Assembly: GCA_037039925.1 (NCBI GenBank)
Contig: JAXRKP010000394.1
Span: 129,001-193,000 of the forward strand
DNA: 64,000 nucleotides
From: Doris montereyensis
Lineage: Eukaryota > Mollusca > Gastropoda > Nudibranchia > Dorididae
Direction: 5' to 3'
Shown here: positions 11,831 to 21,830 of the stretch, in pieces
How the letters are laid out: each line of letters starts with the position of its first letter
Position numbering within the stretch: position 1 is the first letter of the stretch
The notes under the pieces: generated by a model
What the model was told of the DNA's origin: nothing
The model's database searches: none
Seen by the model: the letters and a program-made list of their open reading frames with translations, nothing else
Position numbers and translations under genes: made by a program

Positions 11831-14373
11831 AGGCTTGTAGAGCTCGCAATATTACCGGAAGTTTTCTTATAGTGAGGGGTTACTCCAGCCATTTGCATGA
11901 AGAAACGAATGCAAAGGGTGAAGCTACGATCTGAATTTGAACAATAATTTTACGTTTTAAGAAAAGCGGTCCTTTTATTTACGGCGTGTTAGTACTGTTG
12001 CAGTTGGCCTGGGAAACGTGCAGACCCTATCTTTAGGACTTAACACCTAGGCCTATGCTTCTTTAGTACAATTTATTTTAAGCTTATGGCTTTCCTGGTA
12101 GTCGCTATCGCTTTATCATTTGTGAAAGTGATGCTTTCTCATTAGGCTGAGACCCCGTTCTCCCGAACAATTTTCAGCATTGGTAAGACGTTTCACTTAT
12201 ATCAAGGTTTAATAATGTCAAGACAAATAATTATAAAACCCAGTTATTTCGGACAATTGTCTCTGTGCATTTCATGACTAGATCATGTTAATTATATCTT
12301 CTTCAATGAAATTGCTTTTGCGTTCTTGAATAGAGACCCCGAATTATAATATTGATATTAATGTATAGTTTTCCCATAGCGCTTTATTACATTACCGGCT
12401 CAAAACAATTTAATCATGGGATAAACATTATTTAAAAAAAAATTATCATGATTTGCGTAATATGTAAAACGAAATATTATACATTCATCATTTATATCCA
12501 AAAAAAGGACCAATTTTAATAATGTCAAGACAATTACATCTAATCAAAATGTGATAAAATCTTGCAATCTTACTTGATTTTCAACTATAGAATTGTCCGA
12601 CAACTGGGTTCAGTTACAGTGTTGTCTCTGAATATTTGATCTCATGCGTATATATTTCATTCAGCAATTTTTCAACTATGCTAAGATTAGCTGTTCCAGA
12701 CTAAAAAAAAAATAAATTTACTTACATCATGTTAATTAATGGTAAAGTTAGAATTTTACAATTATTAGTCTGATTCAAAGAAATACTACTGTCTTTGCTT
12801 TGACCTACACATAGAAAAGCAAAAAAACAAGCAAGACTTATCTTTCTTGAATAGATGTATTTTGCCAAAATTGTCAAAAAATGGCATTTTTGGGAGTACA
12901 TAAACATATAAAATAGAAAGACCATATATATTGCAGATGGTATTAATGTGCCAGACAGTTAGTTTTCCCATAGCATAATTTGGGCTTTATTACATTACAT
13001 CGTAAGCATCAAATTTTGCATGTTTATGCTTTGAGAGTCAAGACATAAAGTGTCTAAATAAACAAATCATGGGATAAACATTATCTTTGGTAAGATACAT
13101 CAAAAACTTTATCTTATGCTTTGATTACATTTATGGTGTTATAATTATATAGGAACTAAATCAAAACAATGAGAAATATTAGGTTTTTACATAAAAATCA
13201 ATACATCATTTACTTATAAATCAAGAAATACAATTCAACGATCCAAAAAAAAAGGACAAAAATCAATTTAATAATGTAAGAAAAAAGAAAAAGACTGAAT
13301 AAGAGTAAGAAAATCAACTTCCTTATCTTTGTGTTGTGAAACTCAGCTGAAACCTGTGAGATCAGTTGTTGCAGTTGCAGACGATATGGCAGCTTTGGGT
13401 ATGGTATATCCCAGGGACCGGTAGGAAATGTCTCTCAAAGTCGGCCCGCAGCCGGATACAGCGCAAAATGAAAAGAAAGAATAAGGAATATATTAAATTT
13501 AGACAAAATTACACCTAACTCCACATCAGACAACAACTACATGTATACAGTGTATTGATGGTCCCTGTTACAAGCTTTTTCATCCAAAAATAAACTTTAC
13601 GGTGCCATTTTTCCTTAAGTTATCCAAATCTTCTCTAGTCTTACACAATCCACCATCTGAAATAATTGCATCTAAAATGTCAGCTTTTCTCTCCTATCTT
13701 TTAAATCTTTCTTACTCACATCTTTCTCTTATTCTCCTGCATTTTGTGCCGAACCTGGGCTTCACAATGTTTACTTTGTAAAGAATTCTTTTTCTGCCAC
13801 TAAAATTGTATTTTGCTCTTTTTGCAAACTACAAAACCAAAAGTCTTATTATGCTTCACATATTGATAGTGGACTTAAGTGGTTCAGTTATTCAGTCTAA
13901 TTCCAAATCACCAAACAACCGTTCTCCAGTCAAATTTGTCAACAATCGAATAACTGGGTTCAGTTATTCAGACATTTTGAATGAGAAAAGAAGTTTATAG
14001 TGAGAAATAACCACACCGTTCTCATTAACACACTTCGTGCGATTGTAAAGGGAAGGCACTACATTTGCTTTCATAGATATTTGATCCCTAAACAAGCGTG
14101 TCAACATGGTTTAAACTATTTATAGACGGAGCTTGGAGAAAGATAGCACAGGAAAGCTCATTGGATCTTCATTAATCTAATAATTCTAGATGACATTCGA
14201 TGAAAAGATCGTTAAGTTGCTATTTTTGAAACTAATATTTTGTGATTTTTAAGTCATGTAGATTTATTCTATGCTAAGATTTGCGAAAAAGAATTGTGAT
14301 CAATGATGTATAAAGCAAATTTTTTGAATTTATGTTTCATTATCTAGATCTAGTTCTCTTCATACTCATATAG
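11831..14373 (+). other. Probable 5' region of the snoRNA host gene, unresolved
   Basis: The host gene needs an upstream exon before its first visible intronic snoRNA. Candidate donors (GTAAG) lie at 12,182 and 13,089, but no single first exon is convincing. A block containing TTTTCCCATAG, CTTTATTACATTAC and ATCATGGGATAAACATTAT is present twice (about 12,366-12,435 and 12,961-13,085). AACTGGGTTCAGTTA occurs at about 12,604 and 13,950. A pyrimidine-rich TCCTTTTATTTACGG at about 11,970 could be a 5'-TOP start; that is speculation. Confidence 0.35.
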
Positions 14374-14476
14374 GCTCTGTGATGATGAATCTTCCACTCA
14401 AATCATTCGCGGTTTCAACAGAAGAACGAAAGTTCTCAAGATGTCCTTAATCCTTCCTTGGATGTCTGAGCAGAGC
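14374..14476 (+). ncRNA. SNORD14: C/D-box snoRNA U14, copy 1
   Basis: Terminal stem GCTCTG/CAGAGC, box C GTGATGA, box D CTGA at 14466-14469. Both U14 hallmarks are present: the ATTCGCGGTTTC element complementary to the 5' domain of 18S rRNA, and CTTCCTTGGATGT next to box D. The latter guides 2'-O-methylation of the C in 18S ACATCCAAGG. An AGAAC-GAAA-GTTCT hairpin lies between them. The intron's 3' splice site is 97 nt downstream (exon 14574). Confidence 0.93.
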
Positions 14477-15382
14477 CGTAGTTCGTAAAAACCTGTTTTT
14501 GAGATTTACGTTAAAGCGGGTGCTTCATTTATGGTACACAATATTTATTGTAGCATTTATTTTACTTTCACAGGACATCCTACACTTCACGGTGCAAGAA
14601 ATACAAGTTTTCTAGCAGGTAAGTTATGAAAAGATGGTGTATAAATTTGCGATTGCTGTTTTGTGTTACAGGATCTACTCTTTGTAGATAGCTGTGTCAA
14701 AAACAGCATAGAGAATTATTGCTTGCCACCAACATGTCTTAAATTTTTTATTCAAGACACATGAAATTCAAGCTGACATCTATTCATTCAATATTGGTAG
14801 CTTTTGTGTGTAGACCCACTTGTACCACTGACTTATTTCAAATTTCACATAATCGTAGCAGTAGAATCTGATTCGTTCTTTTAATGTCTTTATTTTATCG
14901 GGCAGTTGGTTCTTTTTCTATTCACTGGGTGGTTTGCTTGCCTGCTCTTGCCGGAAAAATGCACTGGGTATGATGACAAAGGCAAAAACCCTAGAAAGAG
15001 TTCGGAGGTTGCTTTCACTTCTGTTCTTGGTATCGATACTACTACGAGTCTCTTTAGGCCTTTTCACAAAAACAGCCCGTGTCGGATTTGAAATTCATTG
15101 CTTCTTGTGTTTTGAGCCATGCACGGATTATCCTGTCTTGCTATTTCATCCTCCTGTGCTTATACGAGACGCTGGATTTTGGGAAATTATGCCAGGCTGT
15201 TGCATTTTTGAGCTTGGACCACTGGCACCCATGGGTTTGTGGACATTGCTGGCAGATCTTACTTTCTTCCTTTTATTCATCTTTCATTTTGTGGTTTCCT
15301 CTATTCACCTCAAGCCCACAATGAATGAAGGAAATTTCTTACTTCGCACTGACTTCACTGCATATGGTAAATTGCAATGACA

Positions 15383-15460
15383 TGGATTGAACATGATGAT
15401 GAACACACATATCGGGAATCTCTCTGATTATAGTGAAGAATTGATCGTCTGATTCTACCA
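15383..15460 (+). ncRNA. Candidate C/D-box snoRNA
   Basis: Box C ATGATGA, an internal CTGA and a terminal CTGA, with an imperfect closing stem (ATGG...GAA / TTC...CCAT). The sequence before the first CTGA (GGGAATCTC) is complementary over 9 nt to GAGATTCCC of conserved 28S rRNA, as I recall that sequence. It lies in the host-gene intron before the weak exon at 15588. It is shorter on evidence than the U14 copies. Confidence 0.5.
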
Positions 15461-15759
15461 TTGTCTTGCTGAATAGGACTAAAACTGAAATCAACCATGA
15501 TACGGTACATGCATACTTTGCAAGTTCCATCGAGCTTCCCATGACTTTGGTGCTAGCAAGCCTGTTTCTACCCTCTTCTATTTTTAGGTCTTATCTTGTT
15601 CTGACCGTTGTATGATAAATATTGGGTAGTTTTCAACATACTTTTGCTCCTTTAAAATTTTTAAAATTAATTTGATTAATCTCAACAGGTGTCAATAACT
15701 TGAATAAGCATATAGATTTTATGTTCAGGTCATAGCCCATGTTTATATTTAGTTTATTT

Positions 15760-15885
15760 GTGGGTGTTTGACAGGTGTTGCGCAAGTCCTTTTTTCCTCT
15801 TTCATTTATCTTACATCTTGCTGTTTCCTCTTAATCAGGGCTTATGGTGGATGGGTTGAATTTTAATGTCTGTTGCATTTGATTT
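15760..15885 (+). repeat. Family E repeat copy
   Basis: Contains CTTACATCTTGCTGTTTCCTC and a GGTGGATGGGTT block matching the other family-E copies. It lies in a host-gene intron. Confidence 0.5.
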
Positions 15886-15985
15886 GGTTTGAAAGGGAAA
15901 CGCTGCGAATGGTAAAAAAATTGTCCATTAATTTTTTTGTATGATCATTTTTTCTTTTGATACATTATTGAATTACAATTTGTTT

Positions 15986-16088
15986 GCTCTGTGATGATGA
16001 ATTTTCCACTCAAATCATTCGCGGTTTCAACAGAAGAACAAAAGTTCTCAAGATGTCCTTAATCCTTCCTTGGATGTCTGAGCAGAGC
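15986..16088 (+). ncRNA. SNORD14: C/D-box snoRNA U14, copy 2
   Basis: Same 103-nt structure as copy 1: closing stem GCTCTG/CAGAGC, box C, box D at 16078-16081, both 18S-complementary elements. It differs by a T in AATTTTCC and by A for G in the small hairpin, making the loop AAAA. The 3' splice site is 79 nt downstream (exon 16168). Confidence 0.92.
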
Positions 16089-16646
16089 TTTTTTATGATA
16101 TGTACTTTCTTGGCGTTTCCCCCTTCATGTTCCATACTTTAAATCCTTTGGTTTTTATTTTATACAGCTTTGAATCCTGCGTGAAACAAAACATTACACC
16201 TTGTCGACTCTACTGGTAAGTTAAATATGCAGTTACACACTGCGTAACATTAGTTTGTCCACTCAAGTTATATTGTTCCACTGACAAAATTAAAGTGAAG
16301 CTGGTGGTAAGCGTAAAATGGAAAGTTAATTTATTTACAATTATTGTTTTAGACAGGACAATTGGCAACTGAATTTGATATTCATCTTATGAAACGACTA
16401 TAATTTTGAGGTGAACGTAAGAATTTAATTTAAAAAAAGAATATATTGGAGTTATGTAATAGGATTGTTTATTATGGTATGGTACGCATATACTTATATA
16501 TCTTACATCTCTAGTTTTGGAATATATTTACATGTATACAAATCTTTTTCTTCTAGCAATTGCTACCAGTTATTTCTTGTCTGTTTTGTCTATCTGATGT
16601 ACAAGTCAATACTCATAATAAAAACTGTCTATAATTCTATTGATTG

Positions 16647-16749
16647 GCTCTGTGATGATGAATCTTCCACTCAAATCATTCGCGGTTTCAACAGAAGAAC
16701 GAAAGTTCTCAAGATGTCTTTAATCCTTCCTTGGATGTCTGAGCAGAGT
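16647..16749 (+). ncRNA. SNORD14: C/D-box snoRNA U14, copy 3
   Basis: Near-identical to copy 1, with TCTTTAATCC for TCCTTAATCC and a final G-T wobble in the closing stem (GCTCTG/CAGAGT). Boxes C and D and both rRNA-pairing elements are intact. The acceptor of exon 16833 lies 83 nt downstream. A 152-codon ORF that crosses this snoRNA is spurious. Confidence 0.92.
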
Positions 16750-17194
16750 CATTCTTATTTTAAGTACACATGTTTCGATTTTGCATGGCACTGTCACTTC
16801 CTAGGCCAACTGGTTTTCTTTTTTATTGGCAGCTTATATTTCTGCTGGATGGACGGAAGTAAAATAGACTCCCGGGTAAGTTTTGAACAGACAGATTTTG
16901 AAAATGTTATGAAATGCTTTTAGAAAAGAAAAAATATCATGATTTACATCTTTGTGTTGTGAATCTTGTAATATTATGCTATTGTTTGAAATCGTCTTGA
17001 AAATTTATTCCCTCATGTGGCGTCTTTCATCACATTACTGTTCTGCCAAGGTAAATGTTGATTTAATTCTTGATAAATGTATTAGTACTGCAGAAATGTA
17101 TCTGGTGTTTGCTTTCAATATTTAATTTGAACAGAATTTTGTTAAAAGTAAAAATAAAAAGTCATGGTAATTGCAATTACAAACTGCTTGCCAT

Positions 17195-17318
17195 TGTTGG
17201 CGAGTGCTGCTGGTAGCTCTTAGTTCTTTCCTTTCCTTCTTTTTTCTATCTTTCATCTTGCTGTTTCCTCTAAATTCACCCTGAGATGGTTGACGGGGTC
17301 AATTTTAATTAAACAAAA
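17195..17318 (+). repeat. Family E repeat copy
   Basis: GGCGAGTGCTGCTGGTAG, CTTTCATCTTGCTGTTTCCTC, TTCACCCTGAGATGG, and an AATTAAAC tail. It lies immediately upstream of U14 copy 4. Confidence 0.65.
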
Positions 17319-17326
17319 AGCCATGA

Positions 17327-17429
17327 GCTCTGTGATGATGAATTTTCCACTCAAATCATTCGCGGTTTCAACAGAAGAACGAAAGTTCTCAAGATGTCCT
17401 TAATCCTTCCTTGGATGTCTGAGCAGAGC
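17327..17429 (+). ncRNA. SNORD14: C/D-box snoRNA U14, copy 4
   Basis: Intact closing stem, box C, box D, both 18S-complementary elements and the GAAA-loop hairpin. It shares AATTTTCC with copy 2. It is preceded directly by a family-E repeat ending AATTAAAC. The downstream exon is not clear: possible acceptors at 17,531 and 17,553 follow. Confidence 0.92.
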
Positions 17430-18238
17430 CATTTTGTTAATACGTGTAGTTTTAGAATTGTTTCGGTATCACGTTTTATTACATTTTTTCCTTTTTGTTC
17501 TCCGATATCTCATCACCATAAATTTTTATAGGTAAGCCGTAACAATTTTTGCAGTCATTTGTCGTTTTCTGAGATTCGCTCAGCCTGTTTTTGCTCATGA
17601 AATAGTCTATTTTTATTATTATATAAGATTTGTTATAGCAAAATATACCTCGCTGGTCCATGTATATGGATCAACACCTCATCCCCTTTAGAGACTGACG
17701 ATTAAACGTCGTGTGTAGATCACAACACACTGCTGTTAAAGATTTCTTGGCTGTTGACAAGGGAGTCTGCGAAAAATTAAAATTCTTTCCAAGAACCCAG
17801 AGATCACCGTAGTTATGGATATGATCAAATCGTTGAAAGATGTAACACCCAAAACACATTATTCAAAGATAAATGGCATTTTGGTGTGGTACATGCTTAT
17901 GCAACATTTTTTGTCATGGGCATTTCTTGTGCGTCTGGGAATACGAAAATGTATCTGCCAGGAAATTATAAGAATTATATGAAATTTTTTGGGCCGAATC
18001 AATCATTTCATCAATTTGTGGTCAACGTTTGTTAGGCAAGGCCATTTTTCTTTATTGTGAATACTAACGATTCGGATAATTACTTAAAAAAATTGTAGAC
18101 TGATAAGTACAAGAAAAGCCTTTCAAACTTTTCCATAGCCTAGTCTAAGCATTTGTTTACATTTCTTGTTAAAAATATTTGGTTGGTTCCTATATTCTGT
18201 GTATTCCTTTGTTTTTGTTTGTGCAGTTAACATGTCAA

Positions 18239-18300
18239 GTGTCAGTGATGAGAACGAACTCTCTCCTGATCAGCTTGATGATGATTAATCTCTGAGGCAC
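18239..18300 (+). ncRNA. C/D-box snoRNA, 28S guide
   Basis: A compact 62-nt unit: closing stem GTGTC/GGCAC, box C GTGATGA, D' CTGA, C' TGATGA, box D CTGA. The guide before D' (GAACTCTCTC) is complementary to GAGAGAGTTC in the 5' part of 28S rRNA, a conserved stretch that U26 and U81 target in vertebrates; orthology is not shown. The next acceptor is 80 nt downstream (exon 18381). Confidence 0.8.
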
Positions 18301-18494
18301 GTGTGAAAAGGTGTACAATATGCAAGAATTTGGTTTGGATTCACTGTAATACTTATTTTTTTGCAAATTTTTTTCCCCAGATGCGGGAAAGTGATTGTGG
18401 CCCTATCTGACAGCTTCAGTCAATGAAAGTTCTCAATGTAAGTCTTTCAGTCAATATTTATTTGATACCTCTTGTTTTTTGTTAGGCCAAATAA

Positions 18495-18573
18495 TCATGG
18501 CTTTCTTGTGATGATGCTTAGATAGGGACAAATGAATTACTCATGATTATTTATCCAATCTGAAGAAAGCCAT
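18495..18573 (+). ncRNA. C/D-box snoRNA, probable 28S guide
   Basis: A strong closing stem (CATGGCTTTCTT / AGAAAGCCATG) brackets box C GTGATGA and box D CTGA. AGATAGGGACA in its 5' half is complementary, with one mismatch, to TGTCCCTACCT of 28S rRNA. It lies 58 nt after the donor of exon 18381-18437. The intron to the next visible exon is long, so an exon near 18.65 kb may be missed. Confidence 0.7.
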
Positions 18574-19149
18574 GGTTTGTGTTTTTTATTTTTGTCAAAT
18601 TTGTGCTCATGTTTGTTGGGGAATGTTCCTAATCCTTTTGCTATAGCTTATTCATTAGAGAGCACGCCATGATAGAATTAAATTAGCATTAGTTAATTTA
18701 TTGAACATTACAAGACGGAAGTATATAGGCCAGAGCTCCTGACACTGTTAGGAGTTGCAGACAATTTTATCATTATTTTTTTTACATTATGATCTATTTC
18801 AATTGGTGTTGAGAGGTAAAGTTTTTGTCCCAATGTAGTAAGTTGAAATTTATACATGCTGTGGTTCTTAGTCCAAATGTTGGTTGTCGGTGGGGTGTGT
18901 AGCTCACTTGTCTTTTATCATGATGTTTCAATGAAACAAATCTTGCTCCAATTACTGGAATGTTAAGTCATTGAATATATTTTATTGTAGCTTTGGACGT
19001 ACTAGAAAAGCAGTTTGCATTAAAAAATTGCGTGAACACTTTAAGTGTCTTGTTTAGTTGTGAAATATTTGCTGTTCTCTCGTTGGTTGTGATTGCTAAA
19101 CTTCCCCTTTGTTCTACGTTGATTGTGATGTGTATTTTTTGACTGGAGC

Positions 19150-19240
19150 CTTTACTTCATATGTACCAATGATGATATCAACGGCATAGTTCACCTGAAT
19201 TGCTCTTGTTGATATCTCGATAATAATTCTGAAGGTCATG
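19150..19240 (+). ncRNA. C/D-box snoRNA, 28S guide
   Basis: Box C ATGATGA, D' CTGA, box D CTGA at about 19,230, with a short TACC/GGT(A) stem. The 12 nt before D' (GGCATAGTTCAC) are exactly complementary to conserved 28S GTGAACTATGCC. By the +5 rule the methylated base would be the second A of GTGAA. The acceptor of exon 19320 is about 85 nt downstream. Confidence 0.8.
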
Positions 19241-19642
19241 AAAGTACAAGGTCATATTAAGCAGTGAGAATTGTTCATGTTTTGGATTCTCTTGCTAATG
19301 TCCTTTTCATTGTTTTCAGGACTTGGCTCAACAGACTGGACAATGAGGAGCATGTGACATGATGTGAGTTCCTGTCTTCTCTTTTTACCTGTATCAAATT
19401 AGATAAAACCAAAGGTTCTGCTTGAGATTTGGATCTCAAAATTGATTAATTTTTGGGTCCTAGGGGATTTTGAATTTCAAATGTTTTTTTCCTTCTTCAC
19501 TGTTGAAATGTTGACTGAAAGCATGCAGTTTTTCTGTTTATTCTTGAGTCATTTCTTTATATGGGTTTATTTCATTTTCAATTAAACGAACTATTCTAGT
19601 GTAAGACAGGTCTTAAAGTAAAATACCCATCACAGATTGGTT

Positions 19643-19722
19643 TATTATGACCCAAGTCGATGATGATTGCAAAAAGCTGATCCTTTGTGAGAGACAGCAA
19701 ATGCCCCCGCCTGAAGCTTGGT
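19643..19722 (+). ncRNA. C/D-box snoRNA, 18S guide
   Basis: Box C CGATGATGA, internal CTGA, box D CTGA near 19,708, closing stem GACC-CAAG / CTTGGTC. The segment before box D (AATGCCCCCG) is complementary to the conserved 18S CGGGGGCATT. The acceptor of exon 19809 lies about 90 nt downstream. Confidence 0.75.
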
Positions 19723-20396
19723 CTCGTAGTGTTTGTTTTATCGAGTACGGTTAGATTTCAGTCAGTCTATTCCAGATGGCTTATACATTTCTTCTGAATT
19801 GTTCTCAGGATCTTTTCAGGATCAGGGCTAGATTTCTGTCTTGACGGCTTCAGCCCCAATAGCTGTAACATTAAAGGTAAGAATGGTCTTTAAACTATTT
19901 TCTCTATCAGCAAGTCGATAATTGAAAAAGCGAACATTCTGTCAAAGGCAGCAAATGCCCCATTTTCAGCGGCACAAAATTGTGGTCACAGGGCAATAGT
20001 AACTGGTAGGGCTGTTTTTTGTTGTATCACATTTCATTTTGCCGTGGAAACAAGAATTAGGCTACATCCTGTACAGGGTTATTTTTCTGATGGGTCAGTC
20101 GCAGTGTTTGATGGGAGGGGGTGCAAACTGTTGAAACAAAACCTGTGATGGTACATTTGATTCCTGCCATGGAAGATACAGATATGGATATGGCATTACT
20201 GTTCTGGTCTAGGTTAGTGGCAAGTGTTAATTACCATGGGTTTAATTGTGACACTTTCAAAGTTTAATTGGTAGATTTTTCTGTTTGGATAAAGTAGATT
20301 TTAAACATGCCACTACCAATTATCAATATATTAAAAAAAACATTTTCCCGAATTTTTCATAAAGAACATGGGCCCTTGCCATACATTACCCAATGA

Positions 20397-20483
20397 CTGT
20401 TGTACGTGATGATTGAAATTCAGTTTTAGACTCTTTGCAGTTGATGAGAAAGTATTTTCGCCCTATCTGATACTACAGTCATT
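20397..20483 (+). ncRNA. C/D-box snoRNA, probable 28S guide
   Basis: Closing stem TGTTGTA/TACTACA with one mismatch, box C GTGATGA, C' TTGATGA, box D CTGA. The guide TTTTCGCCCTAT would pair with 28S ATAGGGGCGAAA except for one missing C in the C-run. That could be a real bulge or a homopolymer error. Confidence 0.65.
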
Positions 20484-20584
20484 TGAATCCCCACCCCAAA
20501 TGATTAGTTGGTAGTTTTTACATATATTTTAAGTTGTTAGTTTTTACATATTTTTAGAACTTGTCCTGAGGGAACCTAGTGGGC

Positions 20585-20715
20585 GGTTAATGGGCACTGC
20601 TGGTAGGTCCTACTTTTTGCAATATCTACTTTCATTTTGACGTTTCCTCTTAATTCACACTTAGATCATCGCCACATTGGTAGGAGTGGACAATTACAAT
20701 GAAATCAAAGAAACA
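20585..20715 (+). repeat. Family E repeat copy
   Basis: GGGCACTGCTGGTAGGTCC, a degraded TTTCCTCTTAATTCAC and ATCGCCACATTGG blocks, and an AAATCAAAGAAAC tail. Confidence 0.6.
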
Positions 20716-21042
20716 AGCTTACTGATCAATTTTGTAATAGTGCAAAGTAGTCTGGTTATCAAAGCAAACAGGGCAGACAGACATGTATATTTCTGAGAGA
20801 TTTGAAAGGAAACCTAAGAATGATTTGGAATGGTTGCACCCAGGCTATAGTATAGACCTACCACCAATTTGAGAGTGCACATGTTTTAAGAGTTTAAAGA
20901 AAACATCCCTTTGCCGACCCTGTTTGCCTTGATAATCAGACAGTAAGATAGGTGCGCTTTAGGCATCAAGGCTGATGTCGCCTACAGTCGCAGTATACAG
21001 GAAAGGGTTAATCAGGATCATCTCTTTTAAAAATTTCGGAGA

Positions 21043-21130
21043 TGGTGACTCATATGATGAATAATGATTCTACCACATGACTGTTCATTGATTACAAACC
21101 TTCACCGTTCCATTTATTTCTGATGAGTCT
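21043..21130 (+). ncRNA. C/D-box snoRNA, target unknown
   Basis: A perfect 6-bp closing stem GACTCA/TGAGTC flanks box C ATGATGA and box D CTGA (21119-21122). I recognise no rRNA complementarity. The next acceptor (terminal exon 21394) is about 270 nt away, but a SINE-like insertion at about 21,190-21,335 accounts for much of that. Confidence 0.65.
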
Positions 21131-21189
21131 AAGCCAGCCTCTTTGACAACTATCCATGGTTAGTATTTGTATCAATTCTTGCTTCAATT

Positions 21190-21335
21190 TTCCTAAAACG
21201 GGGACTTAATAGTCCAGAGGCAAGGTGTCTGCCTTTCAACCACAAGGTCGTGGGTTCATCTTGACGATGGGGCTCATTTTTTTTGTATGATCTAACACGA
21301 TCACCATGGTTGTGGGTTTCTTTTGAAAGTTGAGA
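21190..21335 (+). repeat. SINE fragment with tRNA-like head
   Basis: TAGTCCAGAGGCAAGGTGTC, then GGTCGTGGGTTCATC, resembles tRNA A and B boxes and matches the head of SINE family C. It sits in the last host-gene intron, between the final snoRNA and the terminal exon. Confidence 0.55.
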
Positions 21336-21579
21336 TGTATTTTTTGTGGGTTTTGTATCACTAATTAATGTTTCTTCTTCCTTTGCCCCACAGATGTTGG
21401 CAGCTTCTCCCGGGACTAATGTAGCTTCTAAGAATCTCAAGTGGACATGAATCCTGAATATGTTTTGAAATATATATTTATTGGAATCAAATAAATCCTG
21501 TGACATTCTCATTCAGTTTTATTTTGTTATTTTTTTTGTCTTGAGCTATAATTGTTTTGGGATACTAATTAGACCTGGC

Positions 21580-21830
21580 ATTAAATGGGTCGGTTGGCGG
21601 GTGCTGCTTGTAGGTTCTTCTTTACTTTAATTTATCCTTTCCCTCTCTCACTTCAAATTTTAGACTGAGAATTTCCAATTAAACTAATCAGTGGGGGCTG
21701 CTAGTAGGTTTTACTTCTTCATTCATTCACCTTACCGTTTCCTCTTAATCTTGATTCACCCTGAGATTTCAGTTGGCTGGCGCTGCTGGAAGTAGTGGAA
21801 GGTCCTATTTCTTTCCTTTACTTCTTTCAC
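21580..21830 (+). repeat. Family E repeats, two or three degraded copies
   Basis: GGTTGGCGGGTGCTGCTTGTAG, GGGGCTGCTAGTAGG and GGCTGGCGCTGCTGGAAG blocks follow each other, with partial TTTCCTCTTAAT segments. They lie just past the host-gene poly(A) signal. Confidence 0.55.

Larger units (their letters stand above)
14374..21510 (+). ncRNA. Spliced non-coding snoRNA host gene
   Basis: Short exons with good splice sites alternate with introns carrying C/D-box snoRNAs. Exons I can place: 14574-14618, 15588-15625 (weak), 16168-16215, 16833-16875, 18381-18437, 19320-19363, 19809-19876, and a terminal exon 21394-about 21510 with AATAAA at 21490-21495. Most snoRNA 3' ends lie about 78-100 nt upstream of the next 3' splice site, the spacing known for intron-processed C/D snoRNAs in animals. 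The joined exons give no long ORF, so this resembles UHG/Gas5-type host genes whose product is the intron cargo. The true 5' end is not resolved and some exons are probably missed, notably near 17.53 and 20.56 kb. Confidence 0.75.

Noticed and set aside
14934..15380. 148-codon ORF in a host-gene intron, with hydrophobic stretches
   Set aside because: No recognisable family or splice support, and it lies inside a snoRNA-bearing intron. Chance ORF is more likely.
16465..16923. 152-codon ORF
   Set aside because: It runs through U14 copy 3 and a host exon; the sequence is explained by those RNAs.
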